Positions 34,702-49,700 of a stretch of 64,000 nucleotides of DNA are shown here, one piece after another. The DNA is taken from NCBI RefSeq assembly GCF_026914265.1, contig NC_069124.1, forward strand, positions 73,966,765 through 74,030,764, read 5' to 3'. The position numbers and the translations under genes are program-made. This stretch comes from Mya arenaria. Lineage: Eukaryota > Mollusca > Bivalvia > Myida > Myidae. The notes beneath the pieces are model-generated. The model saw nothing but the letters and a program-made list of their open reading frames with translations. It had not been told where the DNA came from and did no database searches. Numbering within the stretch: position 1 is the first letter of the stretch; the number at the start of each line of letters is the position of its first letter.

Positions 34702-37700
34702 CTGAAAAACATAACCGAGTGAAACACTACAATCAGAAGGCAATATATCAACATATTGATGCATGTCCAAAAGTGACAAAACAGAGGAGCCGGAGTTATT
34801 TCATATTGGGGCGGCAGGGTTGGGTCACGTCTGGGAGGGGGTCAACCCCTTCCAGTTGCTGGATTATTTTTTTAATTATATTGCTTAATACGCATTTTTA
34901 GGACTTACATCAATGGTTTGAAAGAGCTTTTTTTTTATATGTAAATATATTTATACCTCATTGTAGTGCAGCCAAGAGTAATTTGAACCACTGGCCCCAA
35001 TTTCTCGAAACTTCTTAAGCTTAACAGGCTTAAGTCGCTTATTTCAATTAGCCAAAATACACACTAATAATGGATTTTGATAAATGAAACATGATTTCTT
35101 CTAATTAGCATACAGATTTTTCTTATATAATTTATAAAAACTCTTAAAGAAGTAAATATAACGCATATTATAGAACAACAAAAATAGTGAGTTTAGCTTA
35201 ATCCATAAGGGACTTAAGAAGTTTCGAGAAATTGGGGCCTGAGCATTGAATGACCTTTTAAAAAGAACACTTAGGAAAATTCAAATTTCGAGGTTGTTTT
35301 AGCTCTGAAATGTGTGTTAAGAGAAAAATGAAGAAAATATGATGCATAACTGCTTCTGCTGCAACTTATTTTTGAATAAACAACATATTCTTTTGATATT
35401 TTCAGACAAATGTGATAAAATCTTAATTAGTCATCTGCAGTTTGCACATACTGTCATTGTTATACTTTACTCCACTAATCTTTGATGACAGCTGATTGCT
35501 TCAAAATCAATAAACGTGTCGTTGATTACCCAATACACCATCACTTTCCATAGGTACAGATGATAGCACCGTTCACACATTGGCAATAAATGAACAGTCA
35601 TAGCTAAATTATAATTTCGTAACAAAATATTTTTTTTTTTCTGCATTGGTCTTGATCAGCCGAAATATTGGGGAGGCTATTTTGTCAATATATATGCAAA
35701 AAGCTACAGAAACATGCTCAGTAGTAAAAAGTTTAAACATAAACCCGGTTTAGTGGCAAGTTTGGAATCAAGTACTTGCAAAAATTTAGATTTCAAGTCA
35801 TGTAATAAATGGTGTTATTAGGGAGGAATTATCCACAAAATCATCATTTTGGGCAACATTTTCATTGATATTAGTGTATTTAACCATGAGTGTCACCGAA
35901 AAGTGCCGATAAATGCATTTATAATTGGAAATGAACAGATTTTTCAAATAAACTGTTCCAGCGCTAAAATCTGCCCCTGCAATAAGGATCACGGTGTTAG
36001 TCAAGAAGCCAGGACTTGAGTGACAGCAATTTAATCTAATTTCGGATTTTTTCTAGAAATTGGGGAAAAATAAACATGTTTGGGATTTGGAATGGGTCAG
36101 ATATTTTGACCCGTCAGATGGGCAGAAAAAGGCCTGCAAGGGATAAACTTAGGAAACAGCATCTAGGAAATGTATAAAAACAAATAACGAGCAATTTTAA
36201 AGAAACATGCATGAATGAACTGTAATAATTCAATAAAGTTGTATCTACCCGAAGAGAGCTATGGTGGTGTTCTTCAACAATGTTGTTATGGAACTCCACC
36301 TTTGACTCGTCGGCCTGCCGCCTCTTTTTGTGACATTTATACAAGCAAAACACAAGTACTGCTATCAGCACGAGGACAACAAACACCACCACTGCTATCA
36401 CAATGGGCAGCTCCTCAAAACGATTCGGGTCTGTGGGTACCGTTATTATTTTCTCTGTAAAAACAGGAGTGTGCATTTATATATATTGATATTATATTAT
36501 TCTGCAATAATTATGGAACTATTTATTCGGTTTAAATGGAAATCTTCAAGTCTTTAAATTCTACCTTTAGATCTGTGACTCTCAGCAACCTTAAAACCTT
36601 GCGATTCAATTGAAAATGATTTTTTTTTTTATAAGACCTCTTTAAACTTTAATTTAATATGCAGCTTATCATAATCACTGACAACCTATAACACTTATAA
36701 AATCATAAAAAAATCTGCCATTCTAATTCTATGCCAATTTTTATAACTACTTGAAGTTCATGTATTAAGGACCTTCCACAGTATAAAAGTGGGTGGCAAA
36801 GGGCAAAACTACACGACAACCTACACATGTTGCAAATTGAGATATGATCAAAAGCCGCAACATGTCGAAAAACTTTGACCAAATTCAATCAGGAACCAGA
36901 CTTTATGTTTAGGATCACATACATTTGTTAAACTTAATTGACTGATGATGGTCACGGTGAACAACTGTGTAAAGTATCAAGTCAACTGAATTAAAGTTTC
37001 TTGAGATAAGACTAACAAATCTATATGCAACGCCCCCTCCCCCCCCCCATTTTTGTAGAGGCATAATAATCCCCAATTGCCCTTAAATGTTAACAAAGTT
37101 TCCAATGTCAATTAAGAACCATTATTTGTATTTAGGATATATAAAGTTGTCTTCATTAATTTAAATTCTTACAATGTTGGTGAAACAAGTTATTCCAACA
37201 TTTATTAATCACTCTTGTTGGCACGTTGTTACGCGAGAGTGTGGTCTTGTGTTGTGGGGGAGTACCCGGAGGAATCCACTTGTCCAGCTTTGTGACCACA
37301 AACCAGTGTCTATCTTCATTGACTGACACCCCTGTCCTCAATTGTGTTAAAGATCAAGTCAATTGAACAAAAGGTATTTAAGATATTAGAAAAATCCCAA
37401 CATTCCCTAAAAATTTAAGCAGACGCAGACGACGAAGCCAAGGTGAGTACTAAAGCCTGCCTAATTTGTTGAAAGTCCAGCTTAAAATGAAAAACTTTTT
37501 TTGTTTGGGTACTTCAAATGAACTCTTGCACTTTAGAAAGCATCTAAAAAAAAACCTGCTACATACGTGTAGTTGAAAGACTGAAACCATAGCAGATGAC
37601 AGAGGCATATTTCCCACCCTGACACGGGTCCACCTCCAGACAAGCTGTAACATCTTCCTCTGTACCATCACACTCCATCTGCAGCAATAATGATAACAGC

Positions 37701-40700
37701 AAATTTTACGAATATTTCAATAGGAATACAAAATTAACTCCCAATCTAAGCAGGACCTTGACCTTTCATGTAAATACCTGGGACTTGTGTGCGACACGCC
37801 AACTCATCATGGTGAACCTTCATGGCAAGTGTTTTGAAAATCCTATAATTCATGGTCAAGATACAATCTGGACAAGGATCATTTCAACCTTTGACCTCTA
37901 AGTGTGACCTTGATCTAGGTCTTGTGCGCATCACACCACCTCATTGTGGTGAACATTCATAAAAAGTTTTGTAAATATTTTAAGAATACTTGTTTAATGA
38001 ACCTCACCTTGTGTGTATCAAGAAGCGGGTATTTCGTTAGGTCACCATACAAGTCACAACACTGAGCCTGCCCGTCCCGGAAGCCAAGTTCCCGACACAC
38101 TGTAGCCGCAGATAGGTCCGTGAAGCCGTCAGAACACACAGTGTGCCATGTCTCTCCCCAGTACAGCAGCACAGCCCCCTTGTCCGTCTCCCGACCTACA
38201 CCAGTCGATAGCTTCACTGAAGGACAACAACAGGCGTATTATAATTTCATTTACTACATCATTCATTTAATTTACTTTTGGCTCACCCTTTTTAAAAAAA
38301 GGATAAAAAAGTGATAATGATAATGCCATTTATATCCAACAAAGAAAATAAATACCCTACCAATTTGAGAATTAAGCCTGAAAGGGTTTAAGAAAATATA
38401 AACACACACCGGAGGTGTAGCAGAAAGCACCGGAGTCCCTCTGGTGTCTAGCACAGGATGAAGATATTGCTGTGGTCCATTCAGATGACAGGCACTGGTT
38501 CAGGGAGCCCTCTCCTCCCCCACATGCTATGTTCACTTCCCACACTGAACCAGACATGGGACTCAAGTTTCTGGGTGATAAAAAAGAAATATTTTTTTCC
38601 AAGGTTAACAAATATGAAGAATTCTGATTAATCATTGTTCATTGTAGTATCTTTTACACTTTTTGCTTGATTTTTACGGCAGCTGATAGCTTATAAAATC
38701 ACTCTCCAGTCCATTTCCTGGGTAGAAATCAGAACTGGTGTCCATTTTCAGATACCATGAGAAAGTACACCGGTGGGTATCGAACCAACAACCTCTTCGG
38801 TGAGAGGGGGACACATCAGACCACTCTCCTTGTGTTCATTGTAGCAACATTCATCTCCAAGACTGGTAGGTCATGTTTCATACAATTTTGCAATAGGCCG
38901 ACAAATTTCCCTACCCTCCATGAAATGCCTCTCCAGTGCGAAACTCCAGCATTCTACATAGCACCTGAGCATCCACATCGTCCCAGTGTGTGTTACACAG
39001 GGACCGCCATTCCCCATTCAGGGACACCTCAACTCGGCCATAACGTGTCTCATTACTGCCGCCTAGGCGATAAAACTGACCTGCAACAACATTTGGCATT
39101 TCTTTAAACAAAGCAATCAATATGTCGAGGATATTTGTTGATTTCAGTGTAAGATCATATTCTATTTCACGAATGTCATAGAAAAACAAATTTTCACAAG
39201 TGGCAAAGCCAGGTTTTACTTTGTAATAGCAAGATATTTGTTGATTTCAGAGTAAGATCGTATTCTTTTTCACAAATTTCACAGAAAAACAATTTTTCAT
39301 GAGTGGCGAAGCCACGTTTTACACTTTATTAATTGATTTCAATGTAAGATTATATTCTATTTCACAAGTGTCATAGAAAAACATATTTTTACAAGTGGTG
39401 AAGCCAGGTGTTACTTTGTATTTGCACAATACATTTTGATTTCGTATTCTATTTCACAAGTGTCATAGAAAAACAAATTTTTCCAAGTGGCAAAGCCACG
39501 TTTTACTTTGTGAAAAAATGCTTGCTTTGAATATTTTTTAAACAAACTTGTTTGCCAAGGGAGGCAAATAGGGAACAACTAGTCACAGAGTTATGGCTCT
39601 TAAAAACATCACCATCTGATAATGTTTTAAAAAAATCCCTTAAAACCAAACTAAATTTCTGATGACAAATAAATTCCTTTTCTAAAACACTTCATTTCAA
39701 GGGAGGCATTTTAGGAAGAATTGGCAACATAGTTATGGTTCTTTTATGTGCTTAAGTTCAACTTATAATTGCTATTTATCAATCTTTGAAATATTAACTT
39801 CTTTCCATATATAATGCTGAAACATTTCATTTTTTAAAGGAAGGCAATTTGGTAAAAAGTGGTCACAAAGTAATAGTTCTTGTTTTAATACAAGTTCACA
39901 GTGATGTATTAATGCGTCTAGTCTCATTCAATTCCTTATATAACTGTTCAAATGTGATGAAAAGTGAATGTTTATGTTTAAAAGGCTTTAAACCTGACAA
40001 TATTTTTCTAGGATGTATGTTACTTGTCTTAGAAGAATGATTGTTACTGTTATCAAATGTTTAAGTATTTTGAGGTTGATATCTTCAATGGTTATTAAGA
40101 AAATATAAAATATGTGGTTGGACTTACAAACAGACATGTGAATCAATACAAAAGTAATAATTATATCAAATTCTGTGTCATGATTTTTCTTACCTTCATT
40201 ATCATAGCAGACAGCTCCAGCATGGCTAAGTTTGTTCACACAGTCGCTGGTGGAGCCTAGCTGTGTCTGCTCACAGTCCCCCAGCCTGCTCTCCGTGCCT
40301 GTACATTTCACATTGGACATCCAATAAGGGCCCTCTACTGTCCTGAAAACAGAATGCTAGCGGCTTATATGTGAAGAAAATGCTTTACCAAACTTCTACA
40401 TTTGTACAAGAAATTACCTGAAAAAAACAGTCAAGTTATTTTACTTGGTTGTACGATAGTGATTCCTTTGAAAACATTTTTTCTGAAGAAGTCTTATGAC
40501 TGAATACAAAATTACATCTATAAGGATGATAATGGCATGCAAGCAAAACATTAATAAAGCTGCCAAGGCATGGGCAAGTGTATTCTAACAAGAAACAGAG
40601 CATTAAAGGTACCACTCTCATGGTCTACCTTTCAGCATTGTTGTCATTTCCTTTTCTGCATCTATCACATCTATCATAGGCTGTGTTTATAAAAGGCAAT

Positions 40701-43700
40701 TTCATCAACCAATCCATCAATCAGTAGGACTTACATAACATTATCACCTACTTCTAACCTACCTTGCAGCATTGTAGGCAATTCCTCTCCTGTACCCCAG
40801 CTCCCGACAAGCCACAGAGGCATCTACATCATCCCAGCCATCAAAGCACACACTACCACTCACATTGAGGTACCGAACCTGTAGATGACCGATGTAGCTA
40901 CCTGGGATTGGCAAGCTTAAGGTGTAGTCTGGAAGAAGCAAGTATACATTCGTGTGCTTTGGTTATCACAGTAAGTGTTCCTTTTAGGAATAAAAGTTGC
41001 AACTTCAATAAACCAACTCAAAACTTTTGTCTAATTGTTAGGTAAATGTTAAAAGGTACCAAGCAAAACCTTGACCTTTGACCACATGTCACCACAACCT
41101 TGACCTTTGTCCAACTGACCTCAAGATCAATAGGGTCAACCTGTTGGCCATTTCCATCCAGCCTAACAAGTTTTAGATCTAAGGGTCCAAACGTTTTTCA
41201 GTTATGAAAAGATAGATTTTCAACTCAAAGTCACTACAACCTTGAGCTGCATTTTACCCTCGTAAGAAATGATTAAAATTACTTAATTTTATGAATGATA
41301 GGCAGTTAGGTTGTTGAATGTACCAGAGGGTTTATTCCCAGTGTAGCAGACAACAGCTGCATAATTCTTCTGGCAGAGGGCTGCCTGGTTTGCAGGGATG
41401 ACTTCATGGGGGCAGTCTGTTAGCTGACTTTCATCACCTGCAACAAGATATAGCAAGATAAAATGTCATATAAAAGTTATTATAAGGAGGGCCCGCACAA
41501 AACATTTCAAATATTTTCCTAACAATGGCAAGGTTCGTTTCACCTTTGAGTACAACATTTCAACTAATCAAATACCTCCCTTAAAAAAACCTCTTGTTCA
41601 GTTACAGTGAAATAAGATTATAAGCATAAATACAGAGTGTGTTTCTGTGTTCTGCATCCAAAATGAACTGTAAAAATCACATGGACTTGAAAGCGGGGCT
41701 GAAACTTTCCCGCCCTTTTTATTGCACAGTTTCAATTTAAGTAGTTGCTATGGTAATATGGAATCTCATGTGGTTCTTTTAAATAGCTCTATGGCTACAC
41801 AGACCTGCCTCAGGTGTTTACCTTTGCAATCTGTGTTTGCCTGAACAGTTTCGAGATTTATGACTTCAAATGGAGAGCAGCACAACAGGAGTCCGGCATC
41901 GTATCCAATACTGCTGCAGGCAATATCTGGAGAATATCAAACTGATGATAGAGAAATAAATTTATAAACACCAACGCAGAGACAAAACAAATTTTGTAGC
42001 AAGACATCAAAGATGCAGCTGAATAGGTTTACCGGTAAGTGTGAATATATATTTTTTATCAAAACTTAACTGTGAGTAATCATAAGTTTAAACATTATAA
42101 TAAGTAATTGAAATAAGCAGTGATCACATGAATTGATATATAACATATTAAACCAAGAGAGCGTATTGCAATCAGAATGACCCCCGAATGAAAGCAGATT
42201 AGTCATTTCCCAGTAAATGTCTGCTGGACTATTTTAGGACATAGAAATAATTTGATGGAAATAAAGAATCTTATGTCCTTTGCCAATGCATATGTTCTTA
42301 TTTACGCTTTTTTTCCTCAGGTTTTTTTTTTACTTAATCAATTTGAAAATGTGTTATTTATCATAATAATATTAGAAAGTTCAGCTTAGACTTCTTACAT
42401 CTTAAGTAATAATCATGATTTTTTTTATTTCAAAAAAAGATGATTTACTAGCTTCCTTCTTAGTGAATCCCTCAGCACACACAAGCCCTTGTCTTGTCCC
42501 CCGGGAAACCAGCACCGCCCCATAGAACGTAGGATCACCTTGTATCAATCGCACTGGGAAATTTAACAAACAATGCATTGATAGAAAAAGGCACATACTT
42601 GATCTTTATATGTAAATCACATATCATTGGATACTTGGTAATTATCTGCAGAAAAAAGGCATTGTCAACAGATATATGAGCAGATTCGGTAATAAACATT
42701 ACCAGCAGTGAAGCAGGTAGCCCCGGCTAGGCTTCCCGACTTTCCCCTGGTTTTCTCTGGGTCCCAGGCAGCCACACACTGCAGGATTGATGCTGCATTA
42801 TCCGGGCAACTCATGTTCACAACCCCATAGGAGCCCGACCCCGCACTAAAATAAAATGGCCACATATATCCATAGGCTACTTGACAACTCACAGCTAACA
42901 ATCAAATGCCTAAACCATTCCCTCATCCAACACACGCCATAACCCTTATCTTGGTAAAGTAGGCCTCATTGCTATATCCACAACCAGATGTCACTTAGGT
43001 GTTGAGAAGGTATGAAAAGCTTTGATGCTATTTGACAATAACCTGTATGAATTTCCCCCAGCATAGCCGAGACCTGAGCAGTAAACTGCAGCGGAGATAT
43101 CGGAGGTCGGATGGCCGGCCACAAGCAGTGTGTTTTCCCCAGCTTGAATTTCTAGTCTCGTGCTCATTTCTCCTCTCTCATAATCTAGCGGATTAGAGCG
43201 AAATTGAATATCTGTATCTGAAAATAATCAAATAGAGGATATTTGTTGCTTATAGTGAACGTTTATATTTTATTTCACTTGTGTTCAGAGAATTTTCTCT
43301 TTCTCATGGCACTCTGCAGTCATTGCTATGTCATTGTCTCGAAAATTGTCATCTGAGATCAAATGTGATGGTGTCTTTTTGAATTAAGTCACTTATGGCT
43401 GTGACTCCTGATGCTTCTTACAACACACACATTGGTAACTGGCTACAAATCAGCAAATATTAAATCATTTTACAAATGAAAATGGATCTGTTTAAAGCTT
43501 GTATCTAACAACAGGACAGTATAAAGCTATTTTGTTACGATGTTTATCAAACCATATCGCGATACAGTATCAATATTTTTTGTATCCTCATGACTAAAAA
43601 TTAGCTACTAAATGACTGATCTTTGATTAGCACATGAGAAGATTTCAGGTTATTTGCTTTAACAAATAAGGTTTATGCTAATAAACATAAACTTATGATC

Positions 43701-46700
43701 AAGTCATTAAGCAAAACCTAAAAAAACCAAGCTTATGTTCTTCATTTCATTTAGTTACACTACGTAAAAACACCAACTAAGTAGAAGTGCTGATTCATAC
43801 TAATAATTTAGCGAAACAAATCATTATTCATCAAAATCAAAATCAAAACTGAATATATTACTAAAATAAATACAGAAGATAGTCTTCCTTAGAATGTATA
43901 TTGCGTTTTCACTTTCATGGGTGCATTTCAAAACCAGCAAAGTCTCAGACGAAAACAGGAATCCATAAACGCAAAAGGGTATGGTCGATATTAAAATACT
44001 TTTGTTTGAAATCTTAATTTGTTTTCGCACAAACAAAATCATTTTTTTAAGATCACTTTTAATTTCAAGTTGAATAAATATTTGTAAAAAAGTAGGTCTT
44101 CTCAAGCCAGAGTGAAAAAAATGATCAATTTATCATTCACCAATATTTATCAACTTTTCAACCATATGCATGAAATAATATTAGTTTGTAATTGTGTATC
44201 ATGAATTATACAGGTACAGTCGAAACCTGTTGGCTCAATATCTCATGGCTCGATATCCTCGTTGGCTCGAACCAAATTAAAAGGACCGATTTTTGTTTAC
44301 TCTTTGTTCATATAAATTTCGATCGGATGGCTCGATATCTTGAGGGTCGATATTTCTCCACGCTCGAAGTCGTTTTCGCGGTCCCAAACAAGAATTTCAC
44401 ACTTTGATTTGTTTGCTTGGGTCGATGTCATTTTCGCGGGTTCAGTTAAGAATCACACACCTTGATTTGTTTGATTGGCTTCATTTAGCACAAGGCGCTA
44501 ATCGATTAAAATTGCTTGACTGATAATATAATCATTATCAAATTTAAATGGTTTAACAGTTTGAATAAACATGCCATCACTTTAAGGTCTGTCTGTAATT
44601 GTTATCCATCCCTAAATTACTATGCATTTTGATATAACTTTTAAGCTATGTTTGTGTTACCCACTGTTTACATTGCTTGTTTTCGCATAAATGTATTTTT
44701 ATTATAAATAAAAAAATAAAATGATATTTTTTTTTATAATCGAATAAGTCATATTACGATATTTAGGGTGCGTAATTAGGCCCAATAAATACGCTTCCTT
44801 CTCTTGCGGAGATAGCGTAGTCAATAACAAACGAGGCAAATAAGACTTTATGTAACTAATGAAAAAATAACATTCTGTAAGCAATCCCGCTTGGCTTGAT
44901 ATTCTCGAGGCTCGAAGTACTTTGGCCGGTCCCTAGAATATCGAGCCATCGAGTTTCGACTGTAATTCATATTGTCATAAGAAATAACCCAACAATACCT
45001 CTGCTAGAAATGCTGAACATTTAGATTAAACATAAAAGGAAATCCTCTTCTTACTTCTACTTTTTCACTTAAACAAAGGACTAAAGATTTGTTTACATAC
45101 CCCCATTGTAGCAGATGACCCCGGCAACAGTATTATCATCATAGCAGAAGCCCAGCTCAGCAAACAGAGCCCTTTGACAGTCCTGTAGCTGGTTCTCGTC
45201 TCCTGTACACGACACTGTACCTGCAGGACGCACAACAACAATGTCATATGTATATTAGTCTACAACAAAGATTGTCTTTTTCAGTAGCTGAAAAAATTCT
45301 GAGAGTGATATAATCTTCCACAATTTTTACTTTAGTCTTCATACATGAACATAAAATTTGTGAAGAACAGTAACACAACATGTACCTTGTATAATGGGAT
45401 AATTTTCAGTTCTGTATGTGTTCACTGCGGACCCAGCCTGGTAGCCAATCTGCTTACAGACTATCATGGCATCATTGTCATCAAATCCTGAACTGCACAA
45501 ATGTCCCCACATTCCAAACCTCTGAACCTCAACCGGGCCATAAAATACGCTCAAGGGCAGTCTCAAAGCCACATCTTAAGTAAAATAATTTTATGATAGC
45601 TTGGCGCTGAAAGGATTTTTGTTGGAAAAAACTGATTATAGAATTTAAGCTTCATTTTTTTCAGAAAGAAAGACTCCAATAGAATCTGACATGTTACTTT
45701 ATAAAACATGCATATCTTCAAACCTTCATTTCCAATTTCTGTCTCACTGCAGTAAAGTGCAATGGTAGTTTTAGATGAGCACTCTCCAGTTGTAAAGGTG
45801 CAATCAGTCTGGGAGACACAATCTACCTCCCTTATGAAGAACTGTACATTGTTTGCTGCCTTGGATGAAACTTTCTGAACAAGCCCATCCCTGTATCCCA
45901 TCTGGTGACAAATAACAACTGCATTGTGTACATTAAAGTTTGTGGCACATGTTGTCAACCACTGGTCTGTGTTGGGGTCATACATTTCCAGAAATCCGTA
46001 GTTGGCAGTCACAAAACCACTCAGCCGCACTGGACAAAGAAATTGTCAATCAAGTTTTCAACATTTTATCACAGAAACATTTACATTCCTACATTTGTAA
46101 AAACTGTCTTTTCTTGTTTTTGGTCCTAAAATATATTTCAACCAAACATGCATGATGAAAAGTGTGTATGTTAATAGGTTTCAGTGTCACTAGATATCGT
46201 CATAATATTAAACACGATAGCCAAAAGGGCCCATGATCGCTCAGTTGATTTATGGGATTTGGGCCATGGCATTTAGTCAGATTTAGCCCTTAATCAAACT
46301 TGGACTAGATCTTATGGTCTTACACTTTTGTTTTAAATATGATAAGGATTGGTCAAAAATGGTGCTAGAGCGTAAACAATGTTAAATTTGGCAGTTTTTT
46401 TTTAAAAATCAAGGGTCATAACTCTTGACCTACAGGTCAAATCTTTGCCTAGACTGTTGCCATATACATTGTTTCCAAGTTTGAACAAGTATGTTTCAAA
46501 AATGTATATGCTAGAGTGGTCAAAAGGTGATCACAAAAGATCACCTATGACCACTTTGTGGTCAGGTGAGCTAAATAAACAAGATAGACATCTGTGTACT
46601 GTTTGAATGCTTTGGCCAGTAAAAATACTTACTATCAGAGAAGCATGCCACAGCAGCGTCAGAAGAATGGTCACAAACTGCTGAACCAGACTGACCAAAC

Positions 46701-49700
46701 CCCGCCCACACACAATCACTGAAACTGCTCTCACTGCCTGCACATTGGAAAGATACATGGGTATATAACAGTTACCAAATAAAACCTTACATAGAAATTC
46801 TTGAATGAGTACAGACATCTATCACTTTTGGTGAATCATATATATTTTTTTTTTATATTTTAATGCATGTGTACTGTAAATTGTGATACAATAATTTTAA
46901 AAAGCTTCAATCAGGAAGTACTATAATACACTTCACGTCTTAATGAACAAATACTTTGTGGAAAGGAAATTGAAATCCTTAATAGCAGGTGATTTTCCAT
47001 GTAATTTCTAGAAAGAAATTTAAACATGATATAATGAAAACAAAATAAAATGTACATTGCTGAATGACATATTGTGCCGCGCCTGTGGAAGGTCCAATAT
47101 CATGTTTTCATTGGCCAACATTCCTTGATATTGTGTATATTACCATGCTAGTTAATACATGTAGTAACTTTGAATATAAGGCATAAAAACACCCACCATT
47201 ACACTTGAGACCAGTAAGGGCTATGTTCCCACTGCCAGGCCCAAAGTGTCCCGAAGTCATGATTCTGCCTGCACGGTACCCCAGCTCCCTGCATATCACC
47301 TTGACCTCCATACGGGTCAGGTCAAGGTCACACAACGTCCCCCATATGCCTTTGACCTTGACCTCTACACGGCCAGAGCTCTCTGTTCCATCCACTAGTC
47401 TCAAGTCAGTTGTTACCTCGTCTGATAAAAAGGTATTCAAGCATAATTACAACAGCTATAAGAACAATTACATTGAGAAGTCACATTTTTTAACGACTAG
47501 CTTAAAATGACAATATTTTTAACAAAGATGGAAGCAATGACTTAAATGTGAAGTTGAGTAAATGCAAGAAACATATTACATTCTATAAAATGTATAGAAG
47601 GTATTGGTATAGACATCACAATTTCAAAACTAAACTTATCGGCTTTCAGGATTGAAAGAAAACACAAGATAATACAAACTAAAACAAATGGCTACACATA
47701 TGCATAATAAAAGCAACATGGTGGAAGACCAAACACTCATCCATTTTATTTTGTCGCTAAAGAGGCATAACTAAACAATTATTGGAGTTTGAGTTATGGG
47801 TCTTGCTATAAATGTATGTATTGTCTTTGCCAACAAGTGTACCAAGTTTCTTTTGAATATCACCAATGAATTTTTTTATTATGGCTAGAGCAATATATTG
47901 CATTCTTAAGTAAAAAAGGGGCATAATTAAACATTCATTTAAGTGCCCGTTATTGGCCTTGCTATATGTGTAATAATTTTCATTTGAATGTCTTAAACGT
48001 TTTTTTTGGCCAAGTTTAAAGGTTAACACCAAGGGTATTACAATAAGAACTCTTTTTTCTATGAAAAACAGACAAACTGATAAATGTATAAAAAAAAAAT
48101 AACAAGGTTTCACCCTGCACACTGGAGCAGATGACCCCAGCCACAGAGCCCCAGTCACAGACCCCTATCTGGCCCCAGTTGTGAGCACCACACTGTCGAA
48201 AGTCAGTTTGACCTCCAGTACAATACAGGCCTCTTAACCAGCGAATTTTCTTTTCCAGGCCTGCAAAAGAATGTAAATAAGCTTTTAACAAATACTCTTT
48301 AAAACCATGAAGTGCATTATTTACCTTTTTGTTTGCCTAACAATGAAGAGTTTAACCAAGAAAACAGGAATCTCAGTAACTGTTAGTTGATAAACCGAGA
48401 TAACTTGAGTCTCAGTAACTGTTAGTTGATAAACCGAGATAACTTGAGTCTCAGTAACTGTTAGTGGATAAACCGAGATAACTTGAGTCTCAGTAACTGT
48501 TAGTTGATAGTAGTAGTAGTTTTTCCTTATCCTGGTTATATGGCCTTGGATGTATTTATCATCATAAACATAAAGTGCTTTCAATAATTGTTATATCAAA
48601 CCTTTAGCTGATGCTTTATATGCTCTTCCATAAAGATATCCCTGTTGAGTACAGATAACCTTGGCATCAAGATGTGAGAAGTCATCAGAACATATGTAGC
48701 CATCACGTAGGAAATAAGTCAGCTTAACCAGTGTATCTGCTGTGTTCAATTCTGCAATTATTTTGTTCTATTAAAGGTAAAGATCAACAGAAGGAATAGA
48801 TAATGACAGGGAAGCACAACACTGTCCTCTCTGACTTATTGTATGGATTCAGGTTGATAGAAATGTACACATATATATATAGACTAAAAAAAATAGTTTT
48901 TTCAAGACCAAATTATAATACATGCAGAGATTTAAAACAAACAAGCTAAATATTTATCTAAACAAAGCTCTGTATCTTTTACACTCTGTTTTTGATTTTG
49001 TTTTACATATATTTTTTCATTAAAATTAAAACTGTATCTGTTGAAACACGCAAGTGTTTATTTGTAAAAAGTACAAACATAAACTTACTGGTGTATCCTA
49101 TTTGAAAGTCACTGCAGACAACAGCAGCATACTGCCCTGAGATGCAGCTGACATCGTCCACAGTGTATTGGCAGTCTCTCAATGACGCTTCATTTCCCGT
49201 GCACTTCACTCCACCCAGTGTAAAAGTACGGTCAGATGGACCCATGGCTGAACAGCACAAAGGGATGCTATATTGGTGACCCATTTCTTTACACACCACG
49301 TCAGCTGCCTGTTGGTCAAACCCGTCAGCACAAACAAGTCCATACTCTTCTCCAGAGTGGTACTGAACTGAGCCATATGTGCTTCCAGGGACCAGTCGCA
49401 CTGCAACAACAATGAGTATTCACACCGATTCTACGCAGACATACATATTAGGCAATGATGGACTTTATATGGTAAAAAGGCGTTTTTCAAAGCAACAACT
49501 AAGAAAACTAGACGACAAATGGGCTCATTGAACGAGCACTTGAAACAGACATAATGCACTTCTATGCAACTGCAAACTCAGAATAACATAGAGTTGAACA
49601 ACTAGTGGAACTTGTGACAGCATGGTGAACCTTCATGGCAAAATTTTGAAAATCCTATTATGCAGTGTTAACATACTGGCTGAACAAAGTTCAGTCCAGA

